Positions 11,310-23,556 of a stretch of 64,000 bases of DNA are shown here, piece by piece. The DNA is taken from NCBI GenBank assembly GCA_039583875.1, contig CM077159.1, forward strand, positions 456,812 to 520,811. The letters run 5' to 3'. The notes under the pieces are model-generated. The model saw nothing but the letters and a program-made list of their open reading frames with translations, was not told where the DNA came from and searched no databases. Position numbers and translations under genes: made by a program. How positions within the stretch are numbered: position 1 is the stretch's first letter; the number at the start of each line of letters is the position of its first letter. Origin of the DNA: Platanthera guangdongensis. Its lineage: Eukaryota; Streptophyta; Magnoliopsida; Asparagales; Orchidaceae.

Positions 11310-12960
11310 TCATTTCTTCTTCTTTTGTTCCTTGTGCTTCTCCTCTTTAGCTTTTTCACCAGGCTGAGTAAACTTGATTTCCCTGTTTGGATTGGCTGCT
11401 TGAGACTTTGTCATTATCATATCAGTAACTCCAATAATATTGAGGGAAGTAACCTTTAGCACCACATCTTCTGGATGCAATTTCATATAATCATCAACAA
11501 TAAAGAATTTGTTAGCTTTGGTAAACCTGTTGAGTTCTTCCTTCCTGTATTTGGACAAGGTTGTATATTCAGAGGGATCCTTGCCTTCAGCTTTTGCCTT
11601 GTTGATCATGGATAGGCCAACCAATTCTTGAAACCTGGACATCCTTGCACTTGTAGCTATTTCTGGGTCCTCAAAAGGTATAGGAGGAGATGCAAGTCTC
11701 TTTGGGCTTTGAGCTTTCTGATGTTCAGTAGTTTGTTGATGTTGATGTTGATGTTATTGTTGATGCTGCTTGCCAGATGAATACCTGTGCTGGCTGCTTC
11801 CTGAAGAATAAGATCTGCTCTGCTGTCTCTGATAGGTTTGATATTGGGCAGTCCTTTGAGATGAAGTGCCTGAAGCACCAGCAGCAGGTGGAGGAGGAGG
11901 AGGAGGGTCCTTCTTGTATCTCTATGGAGTAGGTGAGTACTTCCTGCTTTTCTTTCTCTCTTTTTGCTGGTTCTTGGACATCCATATCCATGCTGACATG
12001 CCCTTATATGGTGTGATTTTCTGAAGTATATAATAGGGAATATCATTTGTTGGATTGGGTTTTGGAACAACAGCATGAGGGGCTTTCCTCTTCTTGGAGA
12101 CTTTCTTCTTGGGCTCATCATCAGAGTACTCTTAATCATCTTCATCATCAGAAGAGTCTTGAGGAGTATCATATAGTGCATTTATTTCTTTCAGAGCCTC
12201 TGCAGATATCAAGGGTTTTTCTACCTGGGGAGGAGCTAGAGGAAAAGCTGGAGCTGGAGCCGGAGAGCTACACACATCAGTGCTTTCAACAACTAATTTA
12301 TTCTCTTCTTTTATATCCGCCACGATCAATTCATCTAGATCAGGCATTGGAGAGTCATCCATAATAAAAGTTGGAGCAGAAATGACTCTGGGAGGGAATG
12401 AAGTAATAAGAACCTCTATTATAACAAAACTAGCCTTGAGTTGCTTAGCAACTTTGGGGCTTATTGGGGAGGTATATGGAACTATAGCCAAAGATGGCTT
12501 TATGTTGTACTCTGGAAGTTCATTCAAATAAACTGTATCAAAAACATTCAACAAATTCAACAGATCTACCATGGGATTTATAATATAATCACCAACAGTT
12601 TTATTTTCTCTTAGACTATCTCATCCACATCCATATCAGTTTCAATAAAATTAATGAAATCAAATAAATCATCATCAATATCTGCATCTACTGCTACTTC
12701 TTAAGCTGCTGCTGCTTTTACTGCTGCTGCTGCTACTACTTCTTCATAGTATCTCCCCCTGCCTGGTTTCAGTGGGAACTGGTGCTAGGCCCCTGACAGA
12801 AGAGGGAGGAGTAGAGAGAACGGAGATTTTATCAGCAAGAGAAGAGATGGAGGAAGCAAGAGGTGAAATAGCCTCTGCTATAAGGGTTCTGAGGAGGGGA
12901 GTGAGAAGTGATAGAAGAGGTGGAATGATGGATGGATCCAGTTACAGGAATGCAGGAGGT
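11310..12960 (-). pseudogene. Degenerate env-like ORF of the copia-type element
   Basis: A minus-strand frame can be followed with stops from about 12960 to 11310. It is rich in Pro, Ser, Lys and acidic runs (QDSSDDEDD near 12135-12160), has a poly-Pro stretch (about 11890-11915), and ends in a Lys-rich C-terminus with a better conserved block (11642-11310, starting MSRFQELVGL). Lying between pol and the 3' polypurine tract, it occupies the env-like position of Sire elements. No catalytic motif is visible, and identification rests mainly on position. The 5' part (12573-12960) holds Ala and Leu runs from trinucleotide repeats. Confidence 0.45.
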
Positions 12961-12971
12961 GTCTCAGTGGA

Positions 12972-13023
12972 GTGATGCTAAAGATCACATCAGTGAACCG
13001 GTCACACAAGTAATATAAAATGG
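12972..13023 (-). repeat. 52-bp LTR edge, inverted partner of 579-630
   Basis: Reading left to right it starts TGATGCTAAAGATCAC and runs to ATAAAATGG, where it joins the broken integrase of unit B with about two bases of overlap. It is the end of the LTR family seen at 1-626, in opposite orientation. Confidence 0.6.
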
Positions 13024-14406
13024 AAGCTCACCATAATAAGGCTTTAGTCGGTGTCCATTAACTTTAAAATCTCCCTTCTCAGGGTGGGTAAGTTCGCCGG
13101 TGCTGTAGGGAAAGACTTCTTTAACCTTGAAGGGTTCAGACCACTTAGACCTTAACTTCCATGGGAATAAATGAAGATGAGAATTGAAATGGAGGACTTG
13201 GTCACCTTTTTGGAATGTCTTGGTTTTACGAAGGTGACGGTCATGAAATAGCTTGGTCTTCTCCTTATAAATCCTGGAGTTTTCATTGGCCATGGTTCTC
13301 CACTAATCTAACTCGTTAAGTTGAAGTTTATGTTTCTCCCCTATAGAGTTAGTATCAAAATTCAAAGAGCATATGACCCAATACGACTTTTGTTCTAATT
13401 CTATAGGCAGGTGACAGGATTTACCATAGACTAATCTAAAGGGGGTGGTCCCTATAGGTGTTTTAAAGGCGGTCCTATATGCCCACAAATAATCGTTAAG
13501 TTTTCTAGACCATTACTTCCTATTCCCTTCTATAGATTTTTCTAGGATCCTCTTAAGCTCTCTATTGGAAACTTCAGCTTGACCACTAGTTTGCGGATGA
13601 TAAGGAGTGGCTATCCTATATGTAACTCCATATTTTTCCAATACTTTATCTAGCTGCAAATTACAGAAATGTGAACCCCTATCTCTAATAAGTGAATGTG
13701 ATGTGCCAAATCGTGCAAATAAGGATTTTAAAAATCGGACTACTACCCTACTATCATTAGTAGGCAAAGCATGAGCTTCAACCAACTTCGATACATAATC
13801 TACAACTACTAAAATATATTTATTCCCAAAAGAAACTAGAAATGGACCCATAAAATCAATCCCCCACACATCGAATACTTCACATTCAAGAATAAATTTT
13901 TGTGGCATTTCATGTAATTTAGAAATATTACTTGCTTTCTAACAAGAATCACATGAAAGCACATACCTTTGGGCATCCCTGAATAGAAGGGGCCAATAAA
14001 AACTGGAATCAAGAACCTTTTTTGCCGAGCGATTTGCTCCATAGTGACCACCGGTAGGGCCTGAATGATACTGCTCCAAAATTTTCCAACATTCCTCCGC
14101 TGATACACACCTTCGTATAACAGAATCTGCACATATTCGAAAAAGAAAGTGGTCCTCCCAAAAGTAATATTTCAAGTAAGAGAAAAATTTCTTTTTCTGC
14201 TGATATGAAAATTCTTTTAGAAGGACCTTAGCTACAAGATAGTTTGCATAATCCGTAAACCAAGGATAATCAAGATGTATATTTGTAGATACGACAAATA
14301 GCGATTCCTCAGGAAATGTATCAGAAATTTCAGATTCATCTAACATTGATCGTAGTGGATTTTCTAAATGTGAAAGATGGTCTGCCACTAAGTTTTCTAC
14401 TCCTCA
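13024..14406 (-). pseudogene. pol: Athila-like integrase, unit B
   Basis: The zinc-binding region has HSGPTGGHYG and the SCDSC pair; the core has [19 protein letters not shown] and [10 protein letters not shown], covering the DDE triad. The C-terminal region (13293-13024) loses its last residues at the LTR edge. Frames are broken at about 13300, 13500 and 13925. The TGA at 14404-14406, at the RNase H/integrase junction, is shared with units C and E; unit D has CGA there. Confidence 0.85.
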
Positions 14407-15716
14407 TTTATCCCTAATTTCTAAATCAACTTCTTGTAATAAAAGAACCCAACAGATTAAACGAGGCTTGGCTTCCACCTTGGCTAATAAATACCTTAGG
14501 GCAGAGTGATCAGTATATACTATGACTTTAGATAATGTTAAATAAGATCTAAATTTATCGAAGGCGAATACCACTACTAGGTGTTCTTTTTTTGTAGTTG
14601 TATAATTCTACTGCGCATTATTAAGTGTTTTGCTAGCATAGTAAATCGGGTGAAAGTGTTTGTTTCGGCGTTGTCCTAAAACAGCCCCTACCGCAAAACT
14701 GCTAGTGTCACACATGATCTCAAATGGTTGACTAAAATCGAGCGTGATCATAATAGGAGAATTAATTAATTTCTCTTTTAAGAACTCAAAGGCATGTAGA
14801 CACTCTTGTTCAAAAATGAAAGGCGTGTCTTTTTCTAACAGCTTGGTAAGTGGTTTAGCTATTTTATAGAAGTCCTTAATAAATCAGCGATAAAATACCG
14901 CATGTCCTAAGAATTTTCTCATTGCCTCAACGAAGGTTGGTGGTGGTAATTTTTCTATGGTCTCAATTTTCACGCTATCAACTTGGATTCCCTGACTTGA
15001 GATTTTATGGCCAAGTACTAACCCTTCTTTGACCATGAAATGACACTTCTCCCAAATAGGCGCTAGGTTAGTCTCCTCATACCTCCTAAGAACTTTCTCT
15101 AAATTATTCAAACATAGATCAAACGAGTCGCCAAAAATAGAAAAATTATCCATAAATACTTCCATGATATCTTCAACATATTCGTTAAAGATGGCTAGCA
15201 TGCACCTTTGAAAAGTGGCGGGTGCATTACGTAACCCAAAAGGCATACGTTTATAGACAAATGTACCGAATGGGTAAGTAAATGTTGTTTTCTCCTGGTC
15301 TTCTGGTGCTATAGGAATTTGGAAGTATCCAAAAAGTCCATCTAGAAAACAATAATAAGAATGTCCTGACAAACGTTCTAATATTTGGTCAATGAAAGGA
15401 AGAGGGAAATGGTCCTTCCTAGTGGCATCGTTTAACTTCCTATAATCAATACATATACGCCAACCTGTTACCATTTGCGTAGAAATTAACTCATTCTTAT
15501 CGTTAGCTACCACTGTGAGGCCACCCTTCTTAGGAACGACTTGTACAAGATTAACCCATGAACTATCCGAAATAGGATATATAATACCAGCATCTAATAA
15601 CTTAACAATCTCTGCCTTAACTATCTCTTTCATATTCGGGTTTAGCCTACGTTGCGGTTGAATAGAAGATTTATAGTTTTCTTCCAAAAGGATTTTGTGA
15701 GTGCAAAAACTAGGAT
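14407..15716 (-). pseudogene. pol: Athila-like reverse transcriptase and RNase H, unit B
   Basis: RT is open at 15687-14884. The motif A aspartate is kept (CFLDGLFGYF), but the YxDD-type motif reads FMDN instead of FMDD, so a catalytic aspartate is lost. RNase H (about 14880-14410) is broken by several stops, including a TAG near 14610 in a segment that reads AQENY in other copies. Confidence 0.85.
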
Positions 15717-16691
15717 TTATTTTTTTTCTTCTAGATAACAGTTAGTAATGCAAATTTCTAAATGATCTTTATAATAAAAATTAGAATGCATAGAAGTCAT
15801 AAAATTATCAACACCATGAGAAAAATAGCAATAAGCGTCATTATCTAAAGATTGTTTCATAGTATTGCCAATTTGAAAAGTGACTTCATCTTCCCCTACT
15901 CGCAAAACTAATTTACCATCAAAAACATCAATAAGCGCTCTAGAAGTGGCTAAAAATGGACTACCTAATATAAGTGGTACTTCAATATTTTCATTCATAT
16001 CTAGAATAACAAAATCAGCAGGAAATATAAACTTATCTACCTTAACCAATACATCCTCCACTATTCTTCTAGGATACTTAACCGATCGATCTGCTAGTTG
16101 AATACTCATTCTAGTTGTGCTAAGTTCTCCGAGACCTAGTTTCAAATATAGTTTGTAAGGCATTAAATTTATACTAGCTCCTAAATCCGCTAAAGCTTTA
16201 TTTACTTGCAAATCTCCGATTAAACATGGAATTGAAAATGAACCGGGATCCTTATGTTTTTGTGGTAATTTATTTTACAAAATAGTAGAACATTCTTCAC
16301 TAAGTGTTACTAAAGATAATTCTTCTATTTTCCATTTATTAGAAATTAAATCGTTAAGAAATTTGACATACTTAGGCATTTGAATAATTTCAGAAAAAGG
16401 TAAATTGACATGTAATTGTTTTAATATAGGTAAAAATTTACCATACTGCGCATCCATGCGCTCCTTGTTAAGCTTTGCTGGGTATGGTACTGCTGGTTGA
16501 TAATCCATTGGTTGTACGTTCATCTCGCTTGATCCTTCGCCGCTAGACTCCACTTGGGGTGCTTCCTTCGTAATCCTTGGGTCTTGTAACTCAATTCCGC
16601 TCCTCAATTTAATGGCTTTTGCATGCTCCCTAGGATTTGTCTTAGTATTTCCTGGAAGTGTTCCTTGTTGGCTTTCAGAAACCATCCTTGC
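15717..16691 (-). pseudogene. Athila-like protease and gag-protease linker, unit B
   Basis: The aspartic protease core LADLGASINLMP is near the start of the 15717-16211 frame. After it come the conserved SVKYPR and VPLILGSPFLATSRALID segments. A stop near 16275 separates this from the upstream linker (16275-16685), which carries the LRSG segment preceding the protease in Athila polyproteins. Confidence 0.8.
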
Positions 16692-17807
16692 AAGCTATCC
16701 AATCTGATTCTCCAAATTTCGAATCGAGCCTTCCTGATTCCGGAAGGCTACATCGGTAGTTTGCATGAACTTGCTAAGCACATCTTCCAATGTAGGCTTC
16801 CTTGGTTCCGGTTGTTGTTGTTATCCAAACATAGGTTGCTTCCCTTGGTTGCCTTGTCCTCCCCTAGAGAAATTGGGGTAGTTACTCCATCCAGGATTAT
16901 ATGTAGAACTATATGGGTTGTTTGCTTGGTTGAATGGAGGTCTAATATTGTTGCCCATATAGTCAACATGCTCTTGTACTAAAGGTTCACAACTAGGCAT
17001 TCCATTACACGAAGGGTCACATTATTGAGGTGCCATGGAGGGTGTTGCTAAGGTAAGGTTGTCTATCTTTTGGTGAAGCTTCTCCACTTGAATGGCTAAG
17101 ACAGTGACACCATCCACTTCATACATTCCTGCGAGCTTACTAGGGTTTTGTCTTATGGTAGTCCATTGATAGTTGTTCATAGCCATGTCTTTTATCAACT
17201 ACTGAGCCGCTTCAGGTTTCTTGTTATACAAAGTGCCTCCACCAGCCGCATCTATCATCTGTTTAGTGGCCGGATTGAGACCATTGTAAAAAGTCTGAAT
17301 CTAAAGCCATGAAGGTAGAGCATGGTGGGGACATCTCCTCAAAAGGTACTTGAATCATTCCCATATGTCGTACAACGATTCAGATTCCAATTGCATAAAC
17401 ATAGAGATGTCATTCCTTAGCTTCGCAGTCTTTGCTAGTGGGAAATACTTCATCAAAAACTTCTCAACCATCATATCCCAAGTAGTAATCTACCCTCTAG
17501 GTAATGAATTCAACCACTGCTTCGCCTTATGGCTTAACGAGAATGGAAACAATCTCAATGGAATGGCATCATTGGAAACACCATTGATCTCGAATGTGTC
17601 ACATATCTCCAGGAATCTGGCCAAGTGGGTGTTAGGATCCTCATCTTGCAGGCCATCATACTGTCCATAATGTTGAACCATCTGTATAACACTAGGCTTC
17701 AACTCGAAGTTATTGGTGACTATTGGCGGTCTAATGATGCTTCACCCAATTCCTTGGAGATTAGGTCTAGCAAAGTCAGACATAGTTTGCTGATTCTGAT
17801 TGGCCAT
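16692..17807 (-). pseudogene. gag: Athila-like gag, unit B
   Basis: The gag frame starts at ATG 17807 and is clear in 17702-17490. It then meets a TAG where other copies have a serine codon, and is repeatedly shifted. The TAG at 16695-16697 is at the same site as in units A, C and E. The upstream short-ORF ATG of other units is ATC here. Confidence 0.8.
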
Positions 17808-18107
17808 GGTGTCCAAATTTCCAGATGATTCTCTCCTTGGTTAACTGCTTCTTCTTTTAATAGTTCGTTTGAAATGTCTGTAGTATTAACTCCCACATCC
17901 CTTTGGTTGGTGTTATGAATATTTTGCTCAGGTTCAAGATGAAATGGTGCTAGCCCAGAATTTCTGCCCCTGGTGATAGACTAATAGACTACAAAACAGA
18001 GATTAAGTGATATAATTATTCAATAAACTAATTTACAATTATACATATTAATAAACTAACATTGGTAGATTAATAAAGTCTAGGATTTCAAAATATTGAA
18101 ATCGACA

Positions 18108-18125
18108 TCCCCAGAAACGACACCA
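18108..18125 (-). other. Primer binding site (tRNA-Asp), unit B
   Basis: This is a degraded match to the tRNA-Asp site with three mismatches, six bases left of LTR 2. Confidence 0.75.
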
Positions 18126-18131
18126 AAAACT

Positions 18132-19744
18132 TGATGAATTCTTTTGCTAACAAGTAATAACTTGATGCGGATTCATTCTACACTCTTGTATAAACTATGT
18201 AGATGGGCATAAGCTAGATTGAATTAACTTTCAGGCAAGTGCACCTATCAATCATAGTATAGGATAAATCTACATCTCGTGTCGTATTCCACAGGGCCAT
18301 TTCAAATACTCGTACTCACCCTCACTCTCTTATCATAACTATAATTAAAATTGACTTCTAATCTAAATTAACCTAACTATGATTATTTGGATAAATAAAC
18401 ATTGAAAGATTAAAGATGATAAAAAGCCGAAAGCTTATGAGCAATTACATGAAAATACTCGTTCATTAACTCAATTCTGTGTAATCATGAAATAATAAGA
18501 TTATCAAATTTGTTGTATTGCAAAGGGTAAACATCTATCGAATTCTCTCTCGAGCAATTCAAAGTCTAAACCTAAGTTAGTAAATTTTCTCGCGAACAAT
18601 TTACAACACTCAAATTTGCATTAATGAAAGTACCTTATCTACTACATAAATTCATGAAATCCTATCTCTAAAATACCATGAATCCATTTATTCGTATTCC
18701 AATTATCCAAACGACATATCTCTCGATCATGACAATTGAATTATAAAGAGATCTAACACCAAAATATGAACATGTAAACATCATCACAAACATCCAATTT
18801 CTCAATCTAGGGATTAGCAATTCATGTAAAACTTTTAACCAATTCATAATTAGGATAAAACTATTTGTTTGTAAGCATACATACGAATAAAATACCACAA
18901 ATTCGATAAAAAACAATATGATACATGATTAACAAATTGTTCCAAATTAAAGTTCATGCAAAATAAAAGATAACTAAAGTTGAATCACCAAGAGATATGG
19001 AAGATTAAAAGGGATTAATGAAAGATTAAATGCATACAAAAATACCCTTCAAATCCTCCTTCTCTTGGATGCTCCACTTCGTGCTCCAGAAGTTCTCCCC
19101 AATGAAAATGATCCAAAAGTCCGTTCTAATTTTTCTACAGGTTTTTTATAGTCTCCTAGCAAATAGGGTCGGACACGGGTTCCAACACGGTAGTGTGTCA
19201 GGCCGTGTTGATGGTTCTAGGGCAGTTCCACACGAACAGGCGTGTCTGGTAGTGGGCCGTGTCAGATGACACGGGTACTGACACGACCGTGTTCTTCTTC
19301 ATATTCTTTAGACACGGGTGGGTTAGCAGTCGAGGTCGAATGGACATAGGTAGGCACACGGGCGTGTGCCAACCCATGTGAGTCTCTGTCTTCTGCTTCC
19401 AGTTTCTTCAATTTCAGCGCACATTGGACATGGGTATGGACACGGGTGTGTGCCTACCCGTGTGAGCCCAATCTTTGTCCTGTCATCAGCCATGTTTACT
19501 CCATGTTCTCCTGTGTTTGCTCCAAGACTTTAAGTTCCATTGGTTGGCATTACCTGCATTAGAAAAATGAAAGAATAAATAGATAGCTTAATACAAGGAA
19601 TAACCAAAAATCCTAACTGTGCTCTCCTATTGATGATAAGATAATTTCTCAACTATTCTCGCGAAATTACTACAAAAGAGGTAGAAAATAGTAGACATGA
19701 TTACAATTATGATAGTAAAAAGCCTATCATAATCGCACTCATCA
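18132..19744 (-). repeat. Athila-like LTR 2 (shared by units B and C)
   Basis: The 1613-bp LTR has TGATGA and TCATCA ends, an intact TATA sequence at about 19142-19150, and the CACGG block at 19165-19475. Confidence 0.88.
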
Positions 19745-21372
19745 AATACCCCTAGACTTAGATGTTTGCTTGTCCCTAATCAAAGTAATTCAAACACTTG
19801 GGTTACCAATAAATAATTTTACCTCCGCATACTGGTTGCTATGAATTTAAATAGAACTTTGATGATGTAATCGTATAGGAAAAAGTTTAGCCGATGTTTC
19901 TAAGTATAGATTTATCTTAAAATTCCTCTAATATATCTTTTAACTATCTTTCACTCTTTCTTAGAAATACATCTATGACAAATGTGAGGAGAAAATAATA
20001 ATCTCAATAAGATACGTATTAGCATTTCAAAACTTATAAATACCCATATTGATAGTCATAAGCTTACCCTTTTCACACCCTCTCCACGACACTAGTTAGA
20101 ATTAGTGAGGTCGGATTTTTAGGACTTGTATTATGGTGTAGCCTTTTTGGCTTAGGATAGAAGATTATAGGTGAGGTAATCAAAGGTAAATTTGACGGAT
20201 TTTGTTTTCTTTTCTTTCACACCTAAATCACAATTGAGCCTTTTTGTTGGTACATACCTTAACATACATCATTACTATAAAAGCACCCCCAGACTTTGCA
20301 ATTAGTATACTTCCCACATTTTTTTGAAAGATACTCTATATTTATATTTTATATTTTTAACCGAGGGGACATAGTAGGGATCATTCCGAGTGGGTGCAAT
20401 TATACACGCACTCAGGCCACTTATCACTATGTCTGTTCATTTCTTGGGTCCATTGTAGGGATCATTCTGAGTGGGTGCAAATATACACGTACTCAGGCCA
20501 CATATCACTATGAATAAATTCATTCCAAGAAGGTCTTAATGATAGGTGGGCTAATAGGTAAGGATTTGGCCTTGGTGAATTTTAATAGTAGAGTGTCAAA
20601 AGAATAGGGATTAGGCCCAAATTGGGTGTGCAAGGGTATAATGTTTAAGGTTTTGGGATTGCAAGGCTCAAGCTATCCAAAAGGAGGCCTAAGTCATTTC
20701 CGCCCTCACTAATTAACCTATGTAAAAGTTTTGAGGATCGCTAGAGGGTAAGTTCTAGGCATCAATAGATAGTATTTTTCATTTTAATTCCCTAATACCA
20801 AATTATAAAAATGTTACACTCATCGACTCACTTTATTATAGATAATTATATTTTCTAAAACAAAGTGATTGATAGTTAATAATATAGAGGATTAATCTTA
20901 ACAATAAATTATATAGAGAAAATTAGGCTAATGAATTTCTATACTTAATTACGAATCAACAAAGTTGAACACTCTATGAGTCTACATCAATTCATTTTAA
21001 TCAGCGTGCAAACTTAAATTAGATAGTTATAATCCAAAATGAATGAATAATGAGAGCTTAAAAGAGTAACAAAAACCAATAAATATTTTTTAAGGGGGGT
21101 ATAACAAACTTGAGTATTATGATAGCAAAATTATAATTAATTGTAATCATGTGTATCACATCAATTATAAAATTGAAGAGCATCCACCCCCAGACTGAAA
21201 ATTTGCAATGTCCACATTGCAATGTAAAGTGATGAAATAGTAATTTCACTAATAAAAAAACTGCTATCATGAAAATAGAAGATCACATGAAGGAAACAAG
21301 AGCTGACATGAAATCATATATAATATCTGAAATACACTGATATAAATAAATACTACAATATATAGGTACATG
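19745..21372 (-). other. Polypurine tract and 3' non-coding region, unit C
   Basis: The polypurine tract at 19745-19756 abuts LTR 2. Further CCCCCAGACT tracts lie at about 20286 and 21186; the latter is followed by a perfect stem TTGCAATGT/ACATTGCAA at about 21204-21223. The CATAGT repeats lie at 20366-20515. No conserved ORF. Confidence 0.7.
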
Positions 21373-22632
21373 TCAAAAGTAAGGCGGCTGGTCGGTCTGG
21401 TCATCAGGGAAGTGTGGCTGGCTAGGAGCTGCCGGTGCGCGAGGAGCAATCCCCAGGTGGTCCCTGATCTGAATGAGGAGGTCCTCTGTCCACACCTGCG
21501 CATCCTCGATACACTGGAAGCGTGGCGAGAGCTCGGTCTCAAAGAAATGTCGGAGCTCCCGTGAATACTGCGAATGAGCTGGAGGAGGAGCAGCAGAAGA
21601 CTCGCCCTGAGCATGAGTAAAATGGGACAGAGGCACCAGCGGCTTATCGATGTCCGGATCCACCTCATCATCATCGACATCCTGCATGTGCGGTCCACGC
21701 CTCGCAAGTGAATAAATAATGCCTCCCCAGCCCGGACGGGCGGTGATTAGGCGGAGGGACTGAAGACTGGACATCGTAATCGGCACGGTCCTCGCGACCA
21801 CAGTCATCAGGGGGAGGGCTGAGAAGATGCCCATGTTCTTCACCAGGCGAGTGATGTAGGGTGCTACACAAATGAACCCAATGCAGGAGTTGTCGACATG
21901 GTGGAGGATGAACTGGACGAGCAGGAAACCTAGGTGGAGCGGATAACGAGACGACATGCTATAGAGGTATAACACGTCCTGCCGACTAACAACGCCGGAG
22001 CTTTCGCCCCGGCCGCTCAAGGTGTGGCTAAGGAGGTGGTGAATGTAATGGAGGGTGGGAGAATGCAACTGGGGGGCCTTAGACCTCTTGGCCTCATATG
22101 GACTAAGATCAAAAGAAAGCCGGGTCCGGATGTTGCCAGCAAGGTCGCGAGAGGGGAGGTCGAAATGAAGCTCGGGGTAGGCGACACTGAAGATGAACGA
22201 GTCCTCGTACACCCCTAAATATTGGGTGAACTAGAGCAGGGAGAGTGTGTAAAAAGTGCCCCCGACTCGAAAAGAAATGACCCCGTCGTGCGCGTGAGCA
22301 GAATCAGTGAGATTAGGCATAATATTTAAGTAAAATGAGGACATGAACTCGAGTGTGAGTTCCTTAAAGCCTAACTCCTCTATCGTAAAGAACTGCTCCC
22401 AACCCATTACAGATATTAATTCCCTAACATCCCCCGCTAAATTTATCTCTTCGAGGACACTCGAATCAATTATTCGGATGTCTTGAAATTTCTTCAATTG
22501 GAGGCAGTTATAGCGGGCGGCGTGTGCAGGATCTGTGAACACCAACGGTGCAGTGGCGTCGCGCCTCTCCGTCGATAGAGCCTGGAGCTCCGGTCGATGA
22601 CGACGACCGCCTTGGGTTCTTCTGGAAGACAT
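21373..22632 (-). pseudogene. Env-position ORF, unit C (one in-frame TAG)
   Basis: A 420-codon frame runs from ATG 22632 to TGA 21373, broken only by TAG at 22231-22233. The protein starts MSSRRTQGGRR and has a conserved middle (KFQDIR, ELGFKELTLEFMSSFY, YEDSF, LHYIHHLLSHTLSG). It ends in an acidic, then Pro-rich, possibly coiled tail. It resembles proteins labelled putative plant transposon protein domain that lie 3' of pol in Athila-type elements; the function is unknown. No membrane segment follows the ATG. The stop is a CAG-to-TAG change relative to unit D and is shared with E. Confidence 0.75.
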
Positions 22633-22635
22633 TAT

Positions 22636-22899
22636 CTGTGGAAAAATAGAGAGATTTTTTTTTAAAAAAACTAGATTGGTGGAGAAGAATTGGGAAAAAA
22701 AGTGGAGATGAAGAAGAAAATGCATAAAAAATGGAAATGAAATGTTGCTAGGAGGAAAGAAGACGAACGTCGGACACGAAGCCGCGCATGTTGAAGGCGA
22801 AAATTCAGCCGGACCTGGAGGAAAAAACTTGTACAGAACTGATGCTGGGAAACCAAGGAAGGGGATGAAGATGAACATCACACGACCTCCATTTAAAGG
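22636..22899 (-). promoter_or_regulatory. Leader of the env-position ORF, unit C
   Basis: A TTTAAATGG box (22889-22899) follows the CACGG block, in the place of the TATAAAAG box in copy F. A pyrimidine-rich tract ends in CACAG at 22636, a good splice acceptor three bases before the ATG. The donor site seen in copy F is damaged here by loss of one base near 22748. The tract is also open in frame and would encode a hydrophobic extension if not spliced. Confidence 0.45.
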
Positions 22900-23556
22900 A
22901 GACGAACACGGGTGCGCACACGGCCGTGTGTGCACCAGTGTTAGGGAATCTAAACCCTCGTGGAACACGGGATGCCTTGAGACGTGTGGTCAAAGTCACT
23001 AGAGGGCATCGTGTCAGGCGGACACGGTCAACAACACGGCTGTGTTTTGACCCGTATCTAATCTGGCACAACACATTAAACAAAAAACACGGGTTACGAC
23101 ACAGGTGGGTGGATACCCGTGTCTTTGTTGCGCAGCATTCTTCGACCAACGACACAGCACCAAACACGGCCAGGTGTCGCCCCGTGTGCTTCTCGGGAAA
23201 TATTTCGACGACCAGCGACATGGCGCAGGAAACAGCTAGGTGATGACCCGTGTAGAGTCACACGGGCATACACATGGGTGGGTGTCCACCCGTGTCCAAT
23301 GACACGGCCACCCATATGGGTTGGTGTGCACCCATGTGGTTCTCGGGATGAATCCTTCGTAATCCAGATTTTAAATGACACGGCTGGGCCTGAGGCTGTG
23401 TTGAGCACACGACAACCCACATGGGCGTGTGGTGACCCGTGTCCTCCTTTACCTTTCGAATTCTTCCTTGGTGAATTTTATTATAGAATTTTTCCCTAAA
23501 ACCTAACTATACTACAAATTTTATAACTTATGAACATTGCTACATTTTACATAATC
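22900..23556 (-). repeat. CACGG-rich spacer between integrase and env-position ORF, unit C
   Basis: About 550 bp (22900-23445) are packed with CACGG/CCGTG near-palindromes like those in the LTR. The remaining 100 bp next to integrase are plain AT-rich. Many overlapping ORFs arise on both strands from the repeat and are not genes. Confidence 0.7.

Larger units (their letters stand above)
2319..19744 (-). mobile_element. Athila-like unit B, interrupted
   Basis: The unit spans LTR 2 (5') to LTR 1 (3'). Compared with unit C it lacks about 1.6 kb: the 5' half of the env-position ORF, the CACGG spacer and the extreme end of integrase. In their place are foreign sequences at 6110-13023. It has no intact gene. 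Confidence 0.8.

Noticed and set aside
12772..12975. 67-codon plus-strand ORF
   Set aside because: Antisense to the Pro/Leu-rich decayed env-like frame; it does not extend beyond it.
6110..13023. A host gene or novel cargo inside unit B
   Set aside because: All of it could be assigned to chromovirus pol and LTR, a copia-type LTR and env-like ORF, or the LTR edge.
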